Assembly: GCA_025351985.1 (NCBI GenBank) | Contig: JANXUW010000027.1 | Coordinates: 1-12,514, forward strand | Direction: 5' to 3' | Length of the DNA: 12,514 bases | DNA from: Pseudolysobacter sp. | GTDB taxonomy: Bacteria > Pseudomonadota > Gammaproteobacteria > Xanthomonadales > Rhodanobacteraceae | Shown here: in pieces, positions 8,678 through 12,514 of the stretch | Layout of the letters: each line of letters opens with the position of its first letter | Position numbering within the stretch: position 1 is the first letter of the stretch | The notes under the pieces: generated by a model | What the model was told of the DNA's origin: nothing | Database searches by the model: none | Seen by the model: the letters and a program-made list of their open reading frames with translations, nothing else | Made by a program: the position numbers and the translations under genes

Positions 8678-8713
8678 ATAATGCCGCGGCGCATGGTTGC
8701 GCCGCGGCATTAT
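8678..8713 (-). terminator. Strong rho-independent terminator of the small secreted-protein gene
   Basis: A perfect 15-bp inverted repeat with a 6-base loop: arms 8678-8692 and 8699-8713, core ATGCCGCGGCGC / GCGCCGCGGCAT. Read on the - strand it starts 18 bases after the TAA of the secreted-protein gene and is followed by a T-rich TTATAG; the outer A/T pairs add to the U-tract. It also insulates the AI-2E transporter gene downstream from read-through. Confidence 0.85.
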
Positions 8714-8731
8714 GGAGATGACCGATCGTTA

Positions 8732-9187
8732 TTACTTGGCGGGCATCAAGTTGAATTCACCCACATCGATACCGATGTCGATACCTTCGCCTGCACCGGC
8801 CAGTGCCAGCGATACGGTGCCCTTGGTCAGCACCTGCGCGTTACCGGATTTGACCACGCCGGCATGGGCCTCACCCTGCGCATATTTGCCGAAAACATCA
8901 GCAACCGTACGTACATCGGTGAAGTGGCCGGTGCCGTTGTCGATGCGCGATTTACCCGCGGTCAGGCCAACGCCCTTAGCTTCGATTTTTACCGGAACCG
9001 ACGCACCGTTTTCGCAGGTGACGACACCGGTGCCTTCACTGTGCTTGTAAATCGCCGACCACGTCGAGAGTGAGAAACGCAGCTTGCAATCGAGATCCGC
9101 ACTTGCCGCCTGAGCCTGCGGCGAGAACGATCCAACCGAGGCAAGCGTCAGACCGGCAAGCAACACGTTTAGATGTGATCGTTTCAT
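8732..9187 (-). CDS. Small secreted (periplasmic) protein of unknown function
   Basis: I do not recognise a named family. The 151-residue product begins with a clear signal peptide: MKRSH, a hydrophobic core 'LNVLLAGLTLASVGSF', and a probable signal peptidase I site after AQA (27/28). The mature part, about 124 residues, has two cysteines (34 and 58) that could form one disulfide, is Gly/Val/Ala rich and probably all beta, with alternating patterns such as 'TKGTVSLALAGAGEGIDIGIDVGEF' split over 122-145. No membrane anchor or lipobox is seen, so it is likely periplasmic or secreted. ATG at 9187 is chosen over the in-frame start 27 bases upstream because AGGAGAAA lies just before it and the signal peptide then starts correctly. 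It is monocistronic: own terminator downstream, divergent from the small basic-protein gene. Confidence 0.8.
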   Translation of the reverse strand: MKRSHLNVLLAGLTLASVGSFSPQAQAASADLDCKLRFSLSTWSAIYKHSEGTGVVTCENGASVPVKIEAKGVGLTAGKSRIDNGTGHFTDVRTVADVFGKYAQGEAHAGVVKSGNAQVLTKGTVSLALAGAGEGIDIGIDVGEFNLMPAK

Positions 9188-9237
9188 GGGTATTTCTCCT
9201 GAGTGATGGACCAAAGTGATCTGCAGAAATCGACGTC

Positions 9238-9243
9238 TTTATA
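9238..9243 (-). promoter_or_regulatory. Candidate -10 box for the secreted-protein gene
   Basis: On the - strand TATAAA reads from 9243 to 9238, about 50 bases before the ATG at 9187. The best upstream hexamer, TTATCT (9264-9259), is only 15 bases away and a poor -35 match. A plausible but weak sigma-70-type call; no transcription start is known. Confidence 0.35.
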
Positions 9244-9523
9244 GAGCCGATTGCGGGGAGATAAGCGATGCGTAATCCTCCCCGGTTTGAACTGCGCGGA
9301 AATATCTATCCAAGACGCGTGCCAGCGGCAGCCTCAGCTCAGTCAATTGATCTGCATTGAATTTTTATTTTCCGGCATCGGTCGATTTGCAAGATCCGCG
9401 GGATTTTTCGTGCCGACTGCACGATTTGACAGATGCACGGGCATCCAGGCGAGAGGTGCGCAACAACTCGGAATATTCTGCTGCCAGGAAATCTTCGTGG
9501 CATAGCATTTGCTCGCTTGCAGA

Positions 9524-9540
9524 CGTGCAACCAGTGCACG
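9524..9540. repeat. Inverted repeat just upstream of the small basic-protein ribosome site
   Basis: CGTGCA (9524-9529) and TGCACG (9535-9540) form a perfect 6-bp inverted repeat with a 5-base spacer, ending four bases before the AGGAG of the next gene. It could be a 5'-leader hairpin or a dimeric regulator site; nothing here tells which. Confidence 0.5.
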
Positions 9541-9556
9541 CAGCAGGAGTAGCGAC

Positions 9557-9742
9557 ATGCCACGTGGTGAAAAATCGGCATATTCCGATAAACAAAAACG
9601 CGAAGCGAGACATATCGAAGAAGGCTACGAAAAACGCGGGATCTCGCCGAAGGAAGCAGAACGCCGCGCCTGGGCGACCGTCAACAAGCTGGACGGCGGC
9701 GGGAAAAAATCCGGCAGTGGACGCAAGAAATCCACGCACTGA
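9557..9742 (+). CDS. Small highly charged protein of the type often annotated 'plasmid stabilization protein'
   Basis: A 61-residue hydrophilic, Lys/Arg/Glu-rich protein starting MPRGEKSAYSDKQKREARH, continuing 'HIEEGYEKRGISPKEAERRAWATVNK' and ending in a Gly/Lys/Ser-rich tail (46-61). Proteins with this N-terminal pattern and the EAERRAWATVNK block occur widely in chromosomes of Pseudomonas, Xanthomonas relatives and Rhizobiales. They are often labelled plasmid stabilization protein, a name with little experimental support. No membrane segment or signal peptide; the tail is probably disordered and could bind nucleic acid, but that is a guess. ATG at 9557 is preferred over an in-frame ATG 48 bases upstream because AGGAG (9545-9549) lies 7 bases before it and homologues as I recall them start at MPRG. 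Monocistronic. Confidence 0.8.
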   Translation: MPRGEKSAYSDKQKREARHIEEGYEKRGISPKEAERRAWATVNKLDGGGKKSGSGRKKSTH

Positions 9743-9974
9743 CGCCGGCAACAATCGATCAGCAACATCCGCGCAGTGTGATGAAAAAATCGACGCCCGC
9801 GTTCTATCGCGAAAAAAGCATCGGCAATCGCCGCAATCGTGCAATTCCCACTCCGATAACCGCTCGCCCTGCTATTTGCACGGCGCCAGCGAGATCGACA
9901 TTCGGCAAAACGTTGGCGCCATATAGGATTTGGATTATTGCCGCGTTTGGCACGCGATTCGCAACAGTTACATC

Positions 9975-10131
9975 GAGAATGGATTTCCCCTCCATCTCCA
10001 GTCAGGCCGCGCGTGAGCGCCGCGTTCTCGGACAGAATGATTACCAAGGAAGGTAAATGTTGCCATAGGCAACGGGGCAGTAGAAAGATCGAGGCATCGG
10101 GTTCCCTCCAACGGGCCCGGTGCTTTTTTTT
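9975..10131 (+). ncRNA. Candidate small RNA (or structured 3' UTR) with C-rich loops ending in a terminator
   Basis: Four compact hairpins follow each other on the + strand. H1: ATGGA (9979-9983) with TCCAT (9991-9995), loop TTTCCCC, extended by GAG/CTC across a bulged A. H2: TTACC (10041-10045) with GGTAA (10052-10056), loop AAGGAA. H3: GTTGCC (10059-10064) with GGCAAC (10068-10073), loop ATA. H4: the terminator at 10094-10131, loop with CCCTCC. H1 and H4 show anti-Shine-Dalgarno-like C-rich loops, as in the Xanthomonas sRNA sX13; H2 shows AAGGA, a CsrA-like site. The 5' end is unknown: the best promoter guess (TTGGCA 9947-9952, TACATC 9969-9974) is weak. It may instead be the 3' UTR of the small basic-protein transcript. 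Not matched to a known family. Confidence 0.45.
10094..10131 (+). terminator. Rho-independent terminator with T8 tail
   Basis: GCATCGGG (10094-10101) pairs with CCCGGTGC (10116-10123) over 8 bp with one G-U pair; loop of 14 bases; then eight Ts (10124-10131). A clear + strand intrinsic terminator. It ends either the candidate small RNA or the transcript from the small basic-protein gene 350 bases upstream. Confidence 0.85.
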
Positions 10132-10208
10132 GCGTATCGTCGACGCATCGGCAGCATTGTTCAATTGATCCTGAGGATGGAAGTATCGATCGAAAAAAGC
10201 GCTGCCGC

Positions 10209-12514
10209 TCATTCGTAGCTGAGTGCCTTCGCCGTCGGAATTTGTGTTGCTCGCAACGATGGCCACGCGCACGCGATCAGCGAAACGATAATTACCATCA
10301 GCAACCAGGCGAGCACATTGTGCGCATCCGGCAGCCATCGGATCGGCGTGGTGAACATCACGCGCCCGAACGCATCGGCCAGCACCGCGCTCATCGGTAC
10401 GGACAGCGGAAGCGATACCAGCCAGCCGAGCAGCGCGATCACCAGTCCCTCGATCTGCACCATGCGCAGGATCGCACCGTGCGGTGCGCCGATCGCGCGC
10501 AATACACCGATCTCGCGCGTGCGTTCGAGCACAGCGAGACTCATCGTACTCGCCAGTCCCATCGCACCTACTGCGATCATCACCCATGCCATGATTCCGA
10601 GAAAATCCACCACCATGAGCAGATGATCTTCGACACCGCGACGAGTCTCGCTGAGCAGCTGGCTGTTCGCCACGGGCAAACCGACACGTTCGAGTTCGCT
10701 GCGCAAACGCAGGATCAGATCGACTTGCAAAGCTGCATCGGCTGCCTTGCTCGCCACCACGAGCACGCGTGAAAAATCGCCGCCATGCAGTGCATCGAGT
10801 GCGGCGCGTGGCATGTACGCGACCTTCTGCGGGCCGGCATCCACCAAGCCGACGACACTGAACTCTATCGGCTGGCCGGCGATGAGCAGCGTGACTGTTG
10901 CGCCAGCCAAAAGTGCCGGTTCATCGCGCAACACATTGCGACTGATCACAAGCGCATTACCGTCGTTCGCATTCAAGCCGCGACCGCTTTGAATGATGGG
11001 CGCGATCATCGCGGAATCCGGCGGCAAGCCGATCAAGGTGAAACTGTTGCCCGATATGCCGTCCGCATGCGCAACGCTGGCATTGTCGCTGGCCCACGCT
11101 TCGACGCGCGCGACGCCGCTGATGTTTGCCGCCGCAGCCTCGATTTCAGCTTCGGGATGGGCATCCGCAAGACGCAAAACCACATCGTAATGTTGACTCG
11201 CAAAAAGCAGATCGACCGACGCACGCACGGCGATACGCAAATTTCCGGCGCCGAGAAAAACCGCGCCGCCCGCGGCGAGCACAAGCAAGGTCAGCAACAA
11301 ACGCTGACGTCGGCGAAACGCATTGCCGATCGACAACAGCAGCGGTCGACCGATGCCGGGAATCGCGATCCGGCGCTGCAGATACGACGTTCCCGCATCT
11401 GCGGCAATACCCGAATCGCGTAATGCCGCATTGACCGATAGACGACACGCATGCATGACCGGAAATATCGCCGCAACCACCGGCAGCAGACAGCCGACCG
11501 CAAGCTGCAGGGCAATCGCCCACCACGGAATCGCATAACCGTCGATCGAAAAATTCAGCATGTTCGCATTCAGCGCGGCATACGGTCGCGCAATCGTCAT
11601 TGCCACTGGCAAGGCAATCGCCGAGGCGAGCAGGCCGAGCAAAAATGCGAAGCCCAGATACATGATCGCGATTTGTCCGGGCTGCGCGCCGAGGGATTTC
11701 ATCACGCCGATCTCGCGTGTCTGACCTGTGAGCATCGCCGTGATCAGGTTGACGATCAGGAAACTGCATACAAGCAACGTGAGCAAGCCGAAGGCGCCTT
11801 GTATCAACATCAGCGAATTCATTTGCGCGGCGTGGGCGTGCTCGCCGGGCACCGGCACGTCGATCGCCGTGACATGTTTGCCGTCCCGTTCGATCAGCGA
11901 TTTGACCTCGTAGGCGATGCGGCGCACGGCATTGCGATCAAGCGTTGTGTCGCGCACGGCGATCTGGATTTCGTCGAGAGCGGCTGGCGCGCCGAGCATG
12001 GCGAGTGTCGCCGGCGTGACAAATCCATAGACGACATGATCCATCCATCCCGGTGGCAGGCTGACGTCGTGGGCGATGCCGCTGACAGTGAGCGTACGCG
12101 CTGGCGATTTTCCGAACTGCAGTGTGATCGCGCCATCAAGCGCCGTGCCGGAAAACTCCAGCGCGGATTTTTCGATCGCGATCTCGCCATCGCGCGGCGG
12201 CCAGCGACCACGTTCGGATTCGAGCCTACCGATGTTCGGCGTATCGAATTCATCGAGCGCAAACAGCTCGGCAGTCAATCGCGTACCGTGGGCATCGACG
12301 CTAGCAAATACCGTGCGTCGGCTGCGCACAGCAGCGATCGCCGGTAGCGCGCGCACTTGCGCGAGCAATCCGGCATCGAGCGTATCGACACGCAAGGTCG
12401 CAGACACCGGATGGCTGCCGAGATAACTGCCGGCAGTCACGCGCTGCACCAACGCCCAGGTATCCAGCAGCGCGCCCGCGGCGATCATGCCGGTGGTGAT
12501 GGCGGCAATCACCA
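10209..12514 (-). CDS. FtsX/MacB-like ABC transporter permease with two FtsX domains; N-terminus beyond right edge
   Basis: About 768 residues are visible and the frame runs off the right edge; the first in-frame start-like codon (GTG at 12512) falls inside what should be the first transmembrane helix, so the true start lies outside. Order from the visible N-terminus: end of TM1, a periplasmic MacB-type domain (about 25-235), a first FtsX domain with three helices and signature 'TREIGVMKSLGA', a short cytoplasmic link, a further helix ('LLLTLLVLAAGGAVFLGAG', about 410-430), a second periplasmic domain (about 435-630), and a C-terminal FtsX domain with 'TREIGVLRAIGA' and a last helix before 'ALSYE'. 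This duplicated layout belongs to type VII ABC (MacB/LolC-like) systems, which drive export or periplasmic mechanotransmission. The ATPase partner must be encoded elsewhere, probably upstream beyond the edge. Substrate unknown. Confidence 0.9.
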   Translation of the reverse strand, partial: VIAAITTGMIAAGALLDTWALVQRVTAGSYLGSHPVSATLRVDTLDAGLLAQVRALPAIAAVRSRRTVFASVDAHGTRLTAELFALDEFDTPNIGRLESERGRWPPRDGEIAIEKSALEFSGTALDGAITLQFGKSPARTLTVSGIAHDVSLPPGWMDHVVYGFVTPATLAMLGAPAALDEIQIAVRDTTLDRNAVRRIAYEVKSLIERDGKHVTAIDVPVPGEHAHAAQMNSLMLIQGAFGLLTLLVCSFLIVNLITAMLTGQTREIGVMKSLGAQPGQIAIMYLGFAFLLGLLASAIALPVAMTIARPYAALNANMLNFSIDGYAIPWWAIALQLAVGCLLPVVAAIFPVMHACRLSVNAALRDSGIAADAGTSYLQRRIAIPGIGRPLLLSIGNAFRRRQRLLLTLLVLAAGGAVFLGAGNLRIAVRASVDLLFASQHYDVVLRLADAHPEAEIEAAAANISGVARVEAWASDNASVAHADGISGNSFTLIGLPPDSAMIAPIIQSGRGLNANDGNALVISRNVLRDEPALLAGATVTLLIAGQPIEFSVVGLVDAGPQKVAYMPRAALDALHGGDFSRVLVVASKAADAALQVDLILRLRSELERVGLPVANSQLLSETRRGVEDHLLMVVDFLGIMAWVMIAVGAMGLASTMSLAVLERTREIGVLRAIGAPHGAILRMVQIEGLVIALLGWLVSLPLSVPMSAVLADAFGRVMFTTPIRWLPDAHNVLAWLLMVIIVSLIACAWPSLRATQIPTAKALSYE

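Larger units (their letters stand above)
9188..9556. other. Divergent intergenic region, no gene seen
   Basis: About 370 bases separate the divergent secreted-protein gene and the small basic-protein gene, so both promoters should lie here. No open frame in it has a ribosome site and protein-like composition. I see the candidate -10 at 9238-9243 (-), the inverted repeat at 9524-9540, and AT-rich sequence around 9355-9375; nothing else definite. Confidence 0.6.
9743..10208. other. Gene-poor stretch between the small basic-protein gene and the ABC permease
   Basis: About 465 bases without a convincing protein gene. Open frames across it lack ribosome sites and look like chance; the least implausible is a 63-codon frame on the - strand (9804-9995) with a hydrophobic middle, but mixed codon use and no spaced Shine-Dalgarno. 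The right half holds four successive short hairpins and a poly-T tail on the + strand, reported as a candidate small RNA. The last 77 bases (10132-10208) show nothing definite. Confidence 0.6.

Noticed and set aside
2044..8726. Abundant CGATCG palindromes as a possible uptake or restriction-related signal
   Set aside because: They occur mostly inside coding regions in several frames and fit the GC-rich codon use; no spacing pattern or flanking consensus was seen by eye.
9394..9408. ATCC-GCG-GGAT followed by Ts as a terminator
   Set aside because: A 4-bp stem with a 3-base loop is too weak, and no gene ends nearby on that strand.
9625..10587. Long open frame on the - strand crossing the gene-poor stretch
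   Set aside because: It overlaps the ABC permease end and the small basic-protein gene, is very rich in Arg, Cys and Ser in a shadow-like way, and has no ribosome site or recognisable domain.

Overview
The window is high-GC bacterial DNA with densely packed genes. It looks chromosomal: every large gene is a metabolic or transport gene, and I see no phage, transposon, CRISPR, tRNA or rRNA. Gene content and the look of the proteins suggest a gammaproteobacterium near Xanthomonadales/Lysobacterales. Pointers are a stand-alone glycoamylase-family protein, a MerA-like reductase with the 'HPxxWxNPxP' N-terminus, and a small MPRGxKSxYSDKQ-type protein. The placement is inference; no marker gene is present.

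Layout. (1) 2-568 (+): the C-terminal part of a glycoamylase-domain protein, cut by the left edge, sharing one base with (2) 568-2079 (+), a MerA-like FAD disulfide reductase whose second active-site cysteine is glycine. (3) 2192-3097 (+): a short, NAD-type 6-phosphogluconate dehydrogenase. (4) 8542 down to 3146 (-): a tight gene string read leftward, AI-2E-family transporter > zwf > HAD phosphatase > transketolase. It converges on the 6-phosphogluconate dehydrogenase gene across a short gap holding a hairpin. (5) 9187-8732 (-): a small secreted protein with its own strong terminator. (6) 9557-9742 (+): a small basic, hydrophilic protein. (7) 9743-10208: a gene-poor stretch with a run of hairpins and a poly-T tail on the + strand, a candidate small RNA. 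(8) 10209 to the right edge (-): an FtsX/MacB-type ABC permease with two FtsX domains, missing its N-terminus.

How it fits together. Zwf and 6-phosphogluconate dehydrogenase are the two dehydrogenases of the oxidative pentose phosphate pathway, and transketolase belongs to the non-oxidative branch. They sit together in a convergent cluster. 6-Phosphogluconolactonase is not in the window. The HAD phosphatase lies between zwf and tkt, overlaps zwf and is two bases from tkt, so it is probably translated with them and may act on a sugar phosphate or damaged metabolite of the pathway.

No wholly new multi-gene system is evident. The best leads are the Cys-to-Gly reductase, the candidate small RNA at about 9975-10131, and the HAD enzyme embedded in the pentose phosphate operon.
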